38,211 bases of DNA from Streptomyces sp. MBT65. GTDB taxonomy: Bacteria; Actinomycetota; Actinomycetes; Streptomycetales; Streptomycetaceae. Position 1 is the stretch's first letter, and every line of letters begins with the position of its first letter. Shown piece by piece: positions 8,737 through 17,192 of this stretch. The notes under the pieces were generated by a model. That model was not told where the DNA came from. It saw nothing but the letters and a program-made list of their open reading frames with translations, and made no database searches. The position numbers and the translations under genes are program-made. The DNA lies in contig NZ_JAENRY010000045.1 of the NCBI RefSeq assembly GCF_016612545.1, positions 1-38,211 of the forward strand, read 5' to 3'.

Positions 8737-9710
8737 GACGCCGAGGATGGCAGGCCGAGGACGTCACGTGCGGCACGGTGGACACCGTCGGCGGTGAGCC
8801 CGAAGTGTTCCAGGAGTCCTTCGGCGCTGCCGGTCGGGGCGAATCCCGTGACGCCCAGCAGCCTGAGCGGGACCGGGCGGTGCTGGCCGGTGAACGAGGC
8901 GACCGCGGTGCCCAGGCCGCCGCTGAGCGTGGCCTCCTCCGCGACGACCAGCCCGCGGGTCTCCTCGGCGGCCCGCCGTAGCGCGTCGGTGTCGAGCGGG
9001 TCGACGAACGGCACGTTGAGGACCCGCGCGGAGATGCCCTCGGCGGCCAACCGCTCCGCGGCCGTCAGGGCGCGGGAGACCAGCGTGCCGATGGCGACGA
9101 GGGTGACGTCGTCGCCGTCGCGGAGCACCTGGGCGCGCCCGTGTTCGAACGGGGCGTCGGGCGCGGTGACGTCCGGGACCTTGAAGCGCGGGATGCGCAG
9201 ATAGCTGGGACCGTCGTGGGCGTGGGCCCAGCGCAGGGCGGCCCGGGTCTGGGCGCGGTCGGCCGGGACGACCACGGCGAGGCCGGCCACGGCGCGCAGC
9301 CAGGACAGGTCCTCGACGGAGTGATGGGTGGGGCCGAGTTCGCCGTAGGCCATGCCGGGGCTCTGGCCGCAGAGGATCACTCTGAAGCCGCTGTAGGCGC
9401 AGTCGGCCTTGATCTGCTCCAAGGCCCGGCCGGTGAGGAAGGGGCCGGCGGCGGACACGAAGGGGACCAGGCCCGCGTTGGCCAGGCCCGCTCCGACGCC
9501 GACCATGTTCTGCTCGGCGATGCCGACGTTGATCAGCCGGTCGGGGAACTCCTCGCGGAAGCCGACGAGGTTGCTGGAGCCCACGGAGTCGTTGCAGACG
9601 ACGACCACGCGCTCGTCCTCGCGGGCGAGCGCGGCGAGTTCCTCGGCGAAGACCGTGCGGCAGTCGTACACCGGGGCCTCGGTGAGGGCCGGGGCGTGGG
9701 TCTCGGTCAA
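8733..9710 (-). CDS. Transketolase-like protein, C-terminal subunit
   Basis: A 325-residue protein with the pyrimidine-binding domain of transketolase (the GIAEQN motif holds the catalytic Glu at about 66) followed by the C-terminal transketolase domain (LVSRALTAAERLAAEG…). It is the second half of a split enzyme and needs the N-terminal subunit to bind thiamine diphosphate. I place the start at TTG 9710. It overlaps the upstream stop as TTGA, and GAGGAG lies 8 nt upstream (9718-9723), inside the end of the preceding gene. No ATG or GTG is available near the conserved N-terminus. Split transketolases occur in several pentose-type pathways, including apulose-4-phosphate transketolase (AptA/AptB). 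Confidence 0.85.
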   Translation of the reverse strand: MTETHAPALTEAPVYDCRTVFAEELAALAREDERVVVVCNDSVGSSNLVGFREEFPDRLINVGIAEQNMVGVGAGLANAGLVPFVSAAGPFLTGRALEQIKADCAYSGFRVILCGQSPGMAYGELGPTHHSVEDLSWLRAVAGLAVVVPADRAQTRAALRWAHAHDGPSYLRIPRFKVPDVTAPDAPFEHGRAQVLRDGDDVTLVAIGTLVSRALTAAERLAAEGISARVLNVPFVDPLDTDALRRAAEETRGLVVAEEATLSGGLGTAVASFTGQHRPVPLRLLGVTGFAPTGSAEGLLEHFGLTADGVHRAARDVLGLPSSAS

Positions 9711-10600
9711 CGGGTCAACTCCTCGATCGCGGCGCGCACTTGGTCCTGGGTCGGCACCTTGTGGTGCCACTCGACGCGGTCCTCGACGAACGAGACGCCC
9801 TTGCCCTTGACGGTGTGGGCGACGACGGCGACCGGGCGACCGGTGGTGGAGGGGGCGAAGGCGTCGAGCAGCGCGCCGTGGTCGTGGCCGTCGGTCTCGC
9901 GGACCTCCCAGCCGAACGCGGTGAACTTGTCGGCCAGCGGGTCGAGTCGGACCGTGTCCTCGGTGCGGGCGCCCTGCTGGAGCCGGTTGCGGTCCACGAC
10001 GGCGCAGAGCCGGTCCAGGCGCTGGTGGCTCGCGGACATGGCGGCCTCCCAGTTGCTGCCCTCCTGGAGTTCGCCGTCGCCGAGGACGACGACCGTGCGC
10101 GCGCCGTCGCCGCGCAGCCGGGCACCGAGCGCGCAGCCGACCGCGACGGGGAAACCGTGGCCCAGGGGACCGGTGTTGGTCTCGACGCCGGGCACCTTGC
10201 GGCGGTTCGGGTGGCCGTTGAGGGGCGAGTACGGGGCCATGAAGGTGGCCAGCTCGGCCACCGGGAAGTAGCCGCAGTGCGCCAGGGTGGCGTACAGGGC
10301 GGCGGCGCAGTGGCCCTTGCTGAGGATCAGCCGGTCCCGGCCGGGTGCCTGCGGCTGTTCGGGATCGACGTCGAGGACGGCGCCGAAGAGCGTCACGAGG
10401 ATGTCGGTCACCGAGAGGTCGCCGCCGATGTGCCCCATCCGCGCCCGGCCGATCATGTCGACGATCGACAGCCGGACATCGGTGGACAGGGCGCGCAACA
10501 GGCTTACGGCGTCCGGAGGTTCGGCGGCGCGGACGGCCTGCCGTAGCGCGTGATGGTCCGCCGCGGTGGAGTGGTCGACAGCGAGCATGTGAATATCCAT
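9707..10600 (-). CDS. Transketolase-like protein, N-terminal (TPP-binding) subunit
   Basis: A 297-residue protein equal to the first domain of transketolase. The thiamine diphosphate/Mg motif is plain: GDGELQEGSNWE at about 174-185, with the downstream Asn near 205. SKGHCAAALYA (94-104) and NTGPLGHGFPVAVG (142-155) are also typical. With the next gene it should form a heteromeric two-carbon-transferring enzyme using ketose phosphates. It leads the minus-strand operon. Two in-frame ATGs (10600 and 10588) are possible, and neither has a good ribosome site. The 14-bp palindrome at 10590-10603 overlaps exactly this start region, which suggests the operator occludes initiation or lies at the transcription start. 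Confidence 0.85.
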   Translation of the reverse strand: MDIHMLAVDHSTAADHHALRQAVRAAEPPDAVSLLRALSTDVRLSIVDMIGRARMGHIGGDLSVTDILVTLFGAVLDVDPEQPQAPGRDRLILSKGHCAAALYATLAHCGYFPVAELATFMAPYSPLNGHPNRRKVPGVETNTGPLGHGFPVAVGCALGARLRGDGARTVVVLGDGELQEGSNWEAAMSASHQRLDRLCAVVDRNRLQQGARTEDTVRLDPLADKFTAFGWEVRETDGHDHGALLDAFAPSTTGRPVAVVAHTVKGKGVSFVEDRVEWHHKVPTQDQVRAAIEELTR

Positions 10601-10605
10601 TCAGA
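10588..10605. promoter_or_regulatory. Palindromic operator, copy 1 (at the transketolase start)
   Basis: TGTGAATATCCATTCAGA contains the near-palindrome TGAATATCCATTCA (10590-10603; one mismatch in 6-bp arms). Eighteen positions match copy 2 at 10784-10801 except the 3-nt centre (TGTGAATA-N3-ATTCAGA). Two such copies, one at each start of a divergent gene pair, are strong internal evidence for one regulator acting on both units. Confidence 0.75.
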
Positions 10606-10811
10606 TCATTAATTTCTACGCAAGCGGATGATGCGCCTCGCCTCTCGGGATCGTCAAGAGGTCAATCGCCGGGGTGTAATGGGTACATTGACCGCCTCGG
10701 TACCGTTCCGGATTCATCGCCGCACCACCCTTGACATGAGTGGTCGGCGGATTTTACGGTCCCGGCCATCGAAGGTAACATTGTGTGAATAAATATTCAG
10801 AAGGAGTTGCC
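10601..10811. promoter_or_regulatory. Divergent promoter region of the sugar locus
   Basis: This is a 211-nt AT-richer stretch. For the plus-strand isomerase a promoter can be read as TTGACA (10731-10736), an 18-nt spacer, then TACGGT (10755-10760), close to the vegetative Streptomyces consensus. The predicted start would fall about 20 nt before operator copy 2. On the minus strand a -35-like TTGACG is at 10657-10652 with a weak CATCAT 18 nt later. Confidence 0.55.
10784..10801. promoter_or_regulatory. Palindromic operator, copy 2 (before the isomerase gene)
   Basis: TGTGAATAAATATTCAGA contains a perfect palindrome TGAATA-AA-TATTCA at 10786-10799. It ends where the ribosome-binding AAGGAG (10801-10806) begins, downstream of the predicted -10, so a bound repressor would block elongation or leader formation. 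Confidence 0.75.
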
Positions 10812-11795
10812 GTGGCTCCCCCTCCGGCTCCCCGCACCTTCACCGGCGGCATGTGGACGTTCGGCCGCATCATCGACCGCTACGCGACGGACGGCTACGG
10901 CCCCGCCGTGCCCACCCTCGACACCATCGAACTGGCCGCGCAGTCCGGCGAACTGGTCGGCCTCGACCTCAACTACCCCTTCGACGAAGGGGTGTCGGTC
11001 GACGACGTCAGCAAGTCCCTCGCGGCACACGGTCTGTCGGCGGTCTGCGTCACGCCCGTCATCTACGACCGCGGCTTCCGCAGCGGCTCGTTCACCGCCG
11101 CCGACCCCGCCACCCGCACCCGCGCCCTGGACCTGGCCCACGAGTCCGTGGAGGCGGCCCGACAACTGGGCGCCGGCTACGTGAAGTTCTGGCCCGGCCA
11201 GGACGGCTACGACTACCCGTTCCAGGTCGACTACGCCACCCTGCGCCGGCACGCGATCGAGGGCATCCGGGACGTGGCCCGCGCCTTCCCCGACGTCACC
11301 TTCGCGATCGAGTACAAGCTCAAGGAACCCCGCAACCGGCTGTTCTGGTCCACGGCCGCCACCAGCCTCCTCGCCATCGAGCAGATGGGCGTGGACAACG
11401 TCGGCCTGGTCGTCGACTTCGGGCACTCGCTCTTCGCCAAGGAGAACCCCGCCGAGGCCCTCACCCTCGCCCACTCCATGGGCCGGCTCGTCGACATCGA
11501 ACTCGACGACAACTACCGCGAGTGGGACGACGACCTCACGGCGGGCTCCCTGCACCTCGTGGAAACCCTCGAATTCCTCCACGTGGTACGCGAGATCGGC
11601 TGGGACAAGCCCCTCAAGCTGGACCTCTTCCCCTACCGCGAGGACCCGGGCGACGCGGTCCGCGAGTCGGTCGCCACCCTCCGCGCCCTGGAGACGAAGG
11701 CCGCCACGCTGCCCCTCGACGCCCTGCGCGCCGCACAGGAGGCCCACGACGCGATGGCCGTCCAGCGCATCGTCCGTACCGCCCTGCTCGGTTAG
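10812..11795 (+). CDS. Xylose-isomerase-like TIM-barrel sugar isomerase (candidate D-apiose isomerase)
   Basis: A 327-residue protein of the sugar isomerase/epimerase (AP endonuclease 2-like) TIM-barrel family. Metal-ligand motifs appear in barrel order: an acidic residue in FAIEYKLKEP, the Asp/His pair of VVDFGHSLF, an acidic DIELDDNYREWDDD loop and a late LKLDLFPYRED. GTG 10812 is taken as the start because AAGGAG lies 5 nt upstream; an earlier in-frame GTG (10785) lies inside the operator. It is divergent from the split transketolase-kinase-regulator operon and 55 nt before a glycosidase. In the published D-apiose pathway a protein of this fold converts apiose to apulose. That role fits the gene set but is inferred; a rhamnose, tagatose or other sugar isomerase remains possible. 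Confidence 0.75.
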   Translation: MAPPPAPRTFTGGMWTFGRIIDRYATDGYGPAVPTLDTIELAAQSGELVGLDLNYPFDEGVSVDDVSKSLAAHGLSAVCVTPVIYDRGFRSGSFTAADPATRTRALDLAHESVEAARQLGAGYVKFWPGQDGYDYPFQVDYATLRRHAIEGIRDVARAFPDVTFAIEYKLKEPRNRLFWSTAATSLLAIEQMGVDNVGLVVDFGHSLFAKENPAEALTLAHSMGRLVDIELDDNYREWDDDLTAGSLHLVETLEFLHVVREIGWDKPLKLDLFPYREDPGDAVRESVATLRALETKAATLPLDALRAAQEAHDAMAVQRIVRTALLG

Positions 11796-11850
11796 GCGAT
11801 GTCCCGATGTCCCACCTGTTCCCTCGCCCTTGCCCCTGCGGGAGCGCCTG

Positions 11851-13623
11851 ATGTCCTACGGCCCCTCATCACTCCTCGGTGACGTGCTGCGCAACAAGCG
11901 GGCCGAGGCGGTGGTGCGCAAGCACCTCACCGGAATCGTCAACGCGCCGTTGGAGATCCAGCTCCGGTACGCACCGCTGGAACAGGTCACCGGCTTCCTG
12001 GAGACGATGCGGGCCGACCCCGCCGCCCGTGCCGCCTTCTACGCCGAGTTGGCCACCGTCGACGAGACCGCCGCCGAACCGCCCCGCCCGGCCGAGGCGA
12101 GGACCACCCCGTCACCCGACTACGAGCCGACGGACGTGCCGGTCGGCGGCGCCCGGCCGGTGCACCCGCCGACGGCCATCCGCTGGAGCACCTTCGAACT
12201 CGAACTCCACGGACCCGCGCACGGCAACCCGTTCACGGACGTCGCCCTGCGCGCCGAGTTCCGCCACGGAGACCGCACGCTCACCGCGCAGGGCTTCTAC
12301 GACGGCGACGGCGTCCACCGGATCCGGTTCCTGCCCGACGAGGAGGGCACGTGGTCGTTCCGTACGACGAGCAACGCCCGCTCGCTCGACGCGGTCGCGG
12401 GCGACTTCACCTGCGGCCCGCCCGCCCCCGGTGACCACGGCCCGGTGCGCGTCCACGGCACCTACCACTTCCGGCACGCCGACGGCACCCGCCACCTGCC
12501 CGTGGGCACCACCGCGTACGCCTGGACCCATCAAGGGGAAGAACTGGAGGAACGGACGCTGCGGACCCTGGCCGCCGGCCCGTTCAACAAGGTGCGGATG
12601 TGCGTCTTCCCCAAGGCCTACCTCTTCAACGCCGACGAGCCCCCGCTGTACCCGTTCGCGGGCTCGCCCCAGGAGGGCTGGGACTTCCGACGCCCCGTTC
12701 CGGCGTACTTCAGGCATCTGGAGCGCCGTATCGCCCAACTCGGCGCACTGGGCGTCGAGGCCGACCTCATCCTCTTCCATCCGTACGACCGTTGGGGCTT
12801 CTCCGACATGGGGCCCGTCGCCGACGAGCGCTATCTGCGGTACGTGGTGTCGCGGCTGGCGGCGTACCCCAATGTGTGGTGGTCCCTGGCCAACGAGTAC
12901 GACCTCATGTGGGCCAAGGACACCGACCACTGGCACCGCTCCGCCGCGACGGTCAAGGAGTGCGATCCGCACGGCCATCTGCTCGGCGTCCACAACTGCC
13001 AGGAGTTCTGGGACAACAGCATCGACTGGGTGACCCACTCCAGCGTGCAGCGCGTCGACGTCTACCGCACCGCCGAGAACACCGATGCCTGGCGCACCCG
13101 TTGGGGCAAGCCCGTCGTCGTCGACGAATGCGGCTACGAAGGCGACATCGACCAGGGCTGGGGAAACCTCACCCCGCAGGAGATGGTCCGCCGCTGCTGG
13201 GAGGGCGCGGTGCGCGGCGGCTACGTCGCCCACGGCGAGACCTATCTGGCCGACGACGACGTCCTGTGGTGGTCCAAGGGAGGAGAACTCAAGGGAGAGA
13301 GCCCGGCCCGTATCGCCTTCCTGCGGGACATCCTCGAAGAGACCCCCGGGGACGGCATCGACCCACTGCCCTCGGACTGGGACGTCCCGGTCGGCGGCGT
13401 CGAAGGACGCTACTACCTCACCTACTTCGGCTTCATGCAGCCCCGTCGCCGCACGTTCGCACTGGCTCCGGGCGTCCGCTACGAGGCCGAGGTCATCGAC
13501 ACCTGGAACATGACCGTCACCCCGCTCCCGGGCACCTACGAGGGCGTCTTCACCCTGCCGCTGCCCGCCCGCCCGTACATCGCGGTCCGGCTGGTGGCCC
13601 GCGACAGCGACTCCGCCGGATGA
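11851..13623 (+). CDS. Intracellular DUF5060-type glycoside hydrolase, TIM-barrel
   Basis: A 590-residue protein. The ATG at 11851 follows GGGAG by about 6 nt. No signal peptide is visible. Residues ~1-95 are a helical N-terminal extension (LLGDVLRNKRAEAVVRKHL…). A DUF5060-like beta domain follows (FELELHGPAHGNPF, then GFYDGDGVHRIRFLPDEEGTW). The central barrel has HFRHADGT, WWSLANEYDLMW (the Asn-Glu would be the acid/base of a clan GH-A enzyme) and VVVDECGYEGD (likely nucleophile Glu). A C-terminal beta domain ends the protein. Relatives of this architecture include apiosidase-like and arabinosidase-like enzymes. Placed straight after a sugar isomerase, it probably releases the sugar that the isomerase handles, from a small imported glycoside. 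Confidence 0.75.
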   Translation: MSYGPSSLLGDVLRNKRAEAVVRKHLTGIVNAPLEIQLRYAPLEQVTGFLETMRADPAARAAFYAELATVDETAAEPPRPAEARTTPSPDYEPTDVPVGGARPVHPPTAIRWSTFELELHGPAHGNPFTDVALRAEFRHGDRTLTAQGFYDGDGVHRIRFLPDEEGTWSFRTTSNARSLDAVAGDFTCGPPAPGDHGPVRVHGTYHFRHADGTRHLPVGTTAYAWTHQGEELEERTLRTLAAGPFNKVRMCVFPKAYLFNADEPPLYPFAGSPQEGWDFRRPVPAYFRHLERRIAQLGALGVEADLILFHPYDRWGFSDMGPVADERYLRYVVSRLAAYPNVWWSLANEYDLMWAKDTDHWHRSAATVKECDPHGHLLGVHNCQEFWDNSIDWVTHSSVQRVDVYRTAENTDAWRTRWGKPVVVDECGYEGDIDQGWGNLTPQEMVRRCWEGAVRGGYVAHGETYLADDDVLWWSKGGELKGESPARIAFLRDILEETPGDGIDPLPSDWDVPVGGVEGRYYLTYFGFMQPRRRTFALAPGVRYEAEVIDTWNMTVTPLPGTYEGVFTLPLPARPYIAVRLVARDSDSAG

Positions 13624-14082
13624 GAGGCACCGGACGATGACGTCCCGCAGTCCACCGCCGGCCCTCCCGACTCCCCGGCCGGTCCACCGTCCCTGACGGG
13701 GGACGGCCGGCCATCGAGCCACCCACCCACGACGCCTGGCGCGGCGCCGGGCAGGGCCGGGTCCCGCACACGACGTGTCGTGCAGCCGTCGAAGCGCGCG
13801 GCAGAGCATCACGGCGCGCGCCGCCCCGCTGCCGTCTCCCGCCGCCTCCACGGCCGGTGCCGCGCTCGTCCCTCTCGCGAAAGGCAACGCGCGCCCCTCG
13901 AGCGGCGGTTGCCGCCTTCTCCACCAAGCGATCCGCGCACGGCGGTCTTCCTTGAGCCGCTCGCGACGCGCGCCTCCCGCAGAGCTGGCACCTCGCTCCG
14001 GGTGCCCCTTTTCCCCACCCCATCTTCAGCAGACATCGCGGGAGGCCCTGCCTCGCCGCCCTCCACGAACGCGGAGACATCC
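13624..14082. other. 459-nt intergenic region before the solute-binding protein gene
   Basis: I see no real gene here; the open frames that cross it have no start signals and no recognisable product. A GC-rich imperfect hairpin at about 13676-13712 (GTCCC/GGGAC with flanking GGCCGG/CCGGCC) may end the glycosidase transcript. The part before 14083 should hold the promoter of the lipoprotein gene, but I cannot pick out clear -35/-10 boxes. Confidence 0.35.
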
Positions 14083-15612
14083 ATGCGACGCATCACACTG
14101 ACGGCTGTGGCGGTCACCCTGGCCCTGGCCGCGACGGCCTGCGGATCGGGTTCGGGCAGCGGCAGCGGAAAAGGTGCCACCGGGGGCACGCTGACCCTGG
14201 CGCCCCTCGTCCAGGCCCAGCCGTGGGACCTGGCCGACGCCGGCCTCGGCAACAACACGCAGTACTACCAGCCCGTCTACGACTCCCTGTTCCGCATCTC
14301 CCCGACCGCCGAGGTCACACCCAACCTGGCCACCAAGTGGTCGTACGACGCCGCTCGTACGGAACTGACGCTGACCCTGCGCACCGGCGTCAAGTTCACC
14401 GACGGCACCGCTCTGGACGCGGCGGCGGTGAAGACGAACCTGCTGCACACCAAGGGCGGCACCAACGAGGCGGCGGGGCAGCTCAAGGGCATCAGCGGGG
14501 TCGACGTGGTCGACGCGTCCACGGTCAGGATCAGACTCTCGGCCCCCGACCCCTCACTGCTGGCGAACCTGGGGAACGTGGCCGGCATGATCGCCAGCCC
14601 CAAGGCCATCGCCGCGGGGACGCTCAAGTCCGCGCCGGTGGGCTCCGGTCCGTACACCCTGGACAAGTCGGCCACCACATCGGGCAGCACCTATACCTTC
14701 GTACGCAACCCCGGTTACTGGAACAAGTCCGCCTTCCCCTTCGACAAGATCGTCCTCAAGCCCCTCACCGATCCCACCGCCACGCTGAACGCGCTGCGCT
14801 CGGGGCAGATCAACGGCGCGGTGCTGACCAGCGCCAAGAACATCGCGCCGGCCAGGAACAGCGGGCTGACCATCACCAAGTACACGTCCGGCGACGTCGA
14901 AGGCCTGTACATCTGGGACCGGGCGGGCAAGCAGGTCAAGGCCCTCGGTGACGTCCGGGTCCGGCAGGCACTGAACTACGCCTTCGACCGGGAGACCATC
15001 GTCAAGACCGCCAAGGGCGGCATGGGCCAGGCGACGACACAGATCTTCAACCCGGCCGGCTCGGCCTTCGAGAAGTCGCTGGACTCGACGTACACCTACG
15101 ACCCGGCCAAGGCCAAGAAGCTGCTCGCGGCGGCCGGCTATCCGGACGGCTTCACGGTCACCATGCCGGACTTCTCGGCCGTCTTCCCCGACCAACAGGC
15201 CGCCATGACACAGCAGTTGGAGGACATCGGGGTCAAGGTCAAGCTGGACAAGGTACCGGTCGACCAGGTCCTGAGCAGGCTGCTGGCCGGCAAGTACCCC
15301 ATGTCCTACATGGTGTTGGCCTCCTTCCGCCCCTGGGACACCATCCAGCTCCAGGTGACCAAGGCCTCCCTGTGGAACCCGCTGCACACCGACGACCCCA
15401 AGGCGGAGTCCCTGATCAAGCAGGCCCGGGCGGCGACCGGGGCGAAGCAGGACGCCCTGTTCAAGGACCTCAACACCTACCTCGTCGACCAGGCGTGGAA
15501 CGCGCCCTGGGACTCGGTGCAGAACAACTACGCGACCAGCAAGAACATCACCTTCACCCCGCAGGAGTTCGCCGCCGTACCGCCGATCTACAACTTCAAG
15601 CCCGTGGGCTGA
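14083..15612 (+). CDS. Family 5 ABC transporter solute-binding lipoprotein
   Basis: A 509-residue protein. The ATG at 14083 follows GGAGA by about 6 nt. The N-terminus is a lipoprotein signal: MRR, a hydrophobic core and an ATAC lipobox placing the lipidated Cys at about 20, then a Gly/Ser linker. The mature protein is a DppA/OppA-type (SBP_bac_5) binding protein, with [13 protein letters not shown] near the start, [29 protein letters not shown] and [15 protein letters not shown] typical of the family. Such proteins capture peptides, nickel complexes or oligosaccharides outside the membrane. No permease or ATPase gene is next to it: the next gene is convergent and even overlaps its end by 17 nt. 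It therefore must use a transporter encoded elsewhere. The neighbours suggest a glycan-derived ligand. Confidence 0.85.
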   Translation: MRRITLTAVAVTLALAATACGSGSGSGSGKGATGGTLTLAPLVQAQPWDLADAGLGNNTQYYQPVYDSLFRISPTAEVTPNLATKWSYDAARTELTLTLRTGVKFTDGTALDAAAVKTNLLHTKGGTNEAAGQLKGISGVDVVDASTVRIRLSAPDPSLLANLGNVAGMIASPKAIAAGTLKSAPVGSGPYTLDKSATTSGSTYTFVRNPGYWNKSAFPFDKIVLKPLTDPTATLNALRSGQINGAVLTSAKNIAPARNSGLTITKYTSGDVEGLYIWDRAGKQVKALGDVRVRQALNYAFDRETIVKTAKGGMGQATTQIFNPAGSAFEKSLDSTYTYDPAKAKKLLAAAGYPDGFTVTMPDFSAVFPDQQAAMTQQLEDIGVKVKLDKVPVDQVLSRLLAGKYPMSYMVLASFRPWDTIQLQVTKASLWNPLHTDDPKAESLIKQARAATGAKQDALFKDLNTYLVDQAWNAPWDSVQNNYATSKNITFTPQEFAAVPPIYNFKPVG

Positions 15613-17122
15613 CCGGCCCGCGGACGGTGAGGAAGGAGTGGGGCGGCAACGTCAGGGTCAGGCCCCCGTCGACGACCTCAAAAGCGTCGAAGGGGCGAGG
15701 GGAGACCGCTCCCGGTGCGTCCGCGCTGTTGTGGTCCTGGAGCCGATCGGCCGTCAGGAGGCGGGCGGTCGGCTCGCCGATCATGCCGCCACGCAGGTCG
15801 AGCATCACCTCGGCCGGCTCCTCGGCGTCCAGGTTGGTCAGCGAGATGAGGACCTCACCGTCCTTGACACTGGCCGAGGCGGACAGCGTGCCCAACTCGG
15901 CGTCTCCCACCTGACGACGGGCGTCCTGCGTCCGCAGATGGACGGCGAGCGAAGTGGCGTCCTGGTGGCCCTTGTTCATCTCGAACACGTGATAGCTCGG
16001 GGTCAGGACCAGGGCGTCGCCGTCGGTGAGGATCATCGCCTGGAGGACGTTCACGGTCTGGGCGATGTTGGCCATGTGCAGGCGTGCCGCGTGCTTGTGG
16101 AAGATGTCGAAGTGGGTGGAGGCGACCAGGGCGTCGCGCAGGGTGTTCTGCTGGAACAGGAACCCCGGGTTGGTGCCCGGTTCCACGTCCCACCAGGTGC
16201 CCCACTCGTCCAGGACCAGACCGACCGTACGGCTGGGGTCGTAGCAGTCCATGACCGTGGAGTGGCCGGTGAGGATGCGGTCGAGCTTCAGGGCGGCGGC
16301 GATGGTGCGGTAGTAGTCGTCGGTGTCGAAGACCGTGGAACTGCCCTTGGCCTCCCAGGGGCCGGCCATCGTGTAGTAGTGCACGGACAGGGCCTGGAAG
16401 AAGTTCTTCGGGGTGGCCTCGCAGCCGAAGCAACTGATCTGCCGCATCAGCGTCTCGGTCCACTTGTAGTCGTCGTTCGAGGCGCCCGAGGCGATGCGGT
16501 ACAGCTTGTTGTCGCCGTGGTCGCGGCAGTAGGTGGCGTACTGGCGGGACAGGTCGGCGGCGTATTCGGCACGCATGTTGCCGCCGCAGCCCCAGGTCTC
16601 GTTGCCGATGCCCCAGAACCTCACGCGCCAGGGTGCGTCGCGGCCGTTGGCCCTGCGCAGCCGCGCCATCGGGCTGTCGCCGTCGCGGGTGAGGTACTCG
16701 ACCCACTCGCTCATCTCCTGGACGGTGCCGGAGCCGACGTTGCCGCTGATGTACGGCTCCGCGCCGAGGAGTTCGCACAGGGCCATGAACTCATGGGTGC
16801 CGAAGTGGTTGTTCTCCTCCACGTCACCCCAGTGCGTGTTGACCATCCGGGGCCGCTGCTCGCGCGGCCCGATGCCGTCCCTCCAGTGGTACTCGTCGGC
16901 GAAACACCCGCCCGGCCAGCGGAGGTTGGGGATGTTCAGCTCCCTCAGCGCCTGTACGACGTCGAGGCGGATGCCGCCCTCATTGGGTATCGGCGAGTCC
17001 TCCCCGACCCAGAATCCGCCGTAGACGCAGTGGCCGAGATGCTCGGCGAAGTGACCGTAGAGATGGCGGCTGATCTTCGGGCCCTCGATGTCGAGGTTGA
17101 TGACCGCGGTGGCAGTGGACAT
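15596..17122 (-). CDS. abfA: GH51 alpha-L-arabinofuranosidase
   Basis: A 508-residue protein of the expected length. The ATG at 17122 has TGGAG 9-10 nt upstream. GH51 landmarks are clear: the early GHFAEHLG and [20 protein letters not shown] segments, the acid/base Glu in [11 protein letters not shown] (about 175), HYYTMAG, the nucleophile Glu in [10 protein letters not shown] (about 306), and the C-terminal beta domain. GH51 enzymes remove terminal alpha-L-arabinofuranosyl groups with retention. No signal peptide is present, so it acts in the cytoplasm on imported arabino-oligosaccharides. It lies 70 nt downstream of two LacI genes on the same strand and is probably their target or operon partner. 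Its 3' end overlaps the convergent binding-protein gene by 17 bp. Confidence 0.92.
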   Translation of the reverse strand: MSTATAVINLDIEGPKISRHLYGHFAEHLGHCVYGGFWVGEDSPIPNEGGIRLDVVQALRELNIPNLRWPGGCFADEYHWRDGIGPREQRPRMVNTHWGDVEENNHFGTHEFMALCELLGAEPYISGNVGSGTVQEMSEWVEYLTRDGDSPMARLRRANGRDAPWRVRFWGIGNETWGCGGNMRAEYAADLSRQYATYCRDHGDNKLYRIASGASNDDYKWTETLMRQISCFGCEATPKNFFQALSVHYYTMAGPWEAKGSSTVFDTDDYYRTIAAALKLDRILTGHSTVMDCYDPSRTVGLVLDEWGTWWDVEPGTNPGFLFQQNTLRDALVASTHFDIFHKHAARLHMANIAQTVNVLQAMILTDGDALVLTPSYHVFEMNKGHQDATSLAVHLRTQDARRQVGDAELGTLSASASVKDGEVLISLTNLDAEEPAEVMLDLRGGMIGEPTARLLTADRLQDHNSADAPGAVSPRPFDAFEVVDGGLTLTLPPHSFLTVRGPVSPRA

Positions 17123-17192
17123 GGACGTACTCCAGGGATGGCGAGGGGGATTCAGGGCAGGGTGCGGGTTCAAGCCCGGGTGGCTGCCGGGC

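Noticed and set aside
12112..13887. Long minus-strand open frame across the DUF5060-type glycosidase gene
   Set aside because: It is antisense to a gene with intact catalytic motifs and a good ribosome site, and its translation has no recognisable domain.
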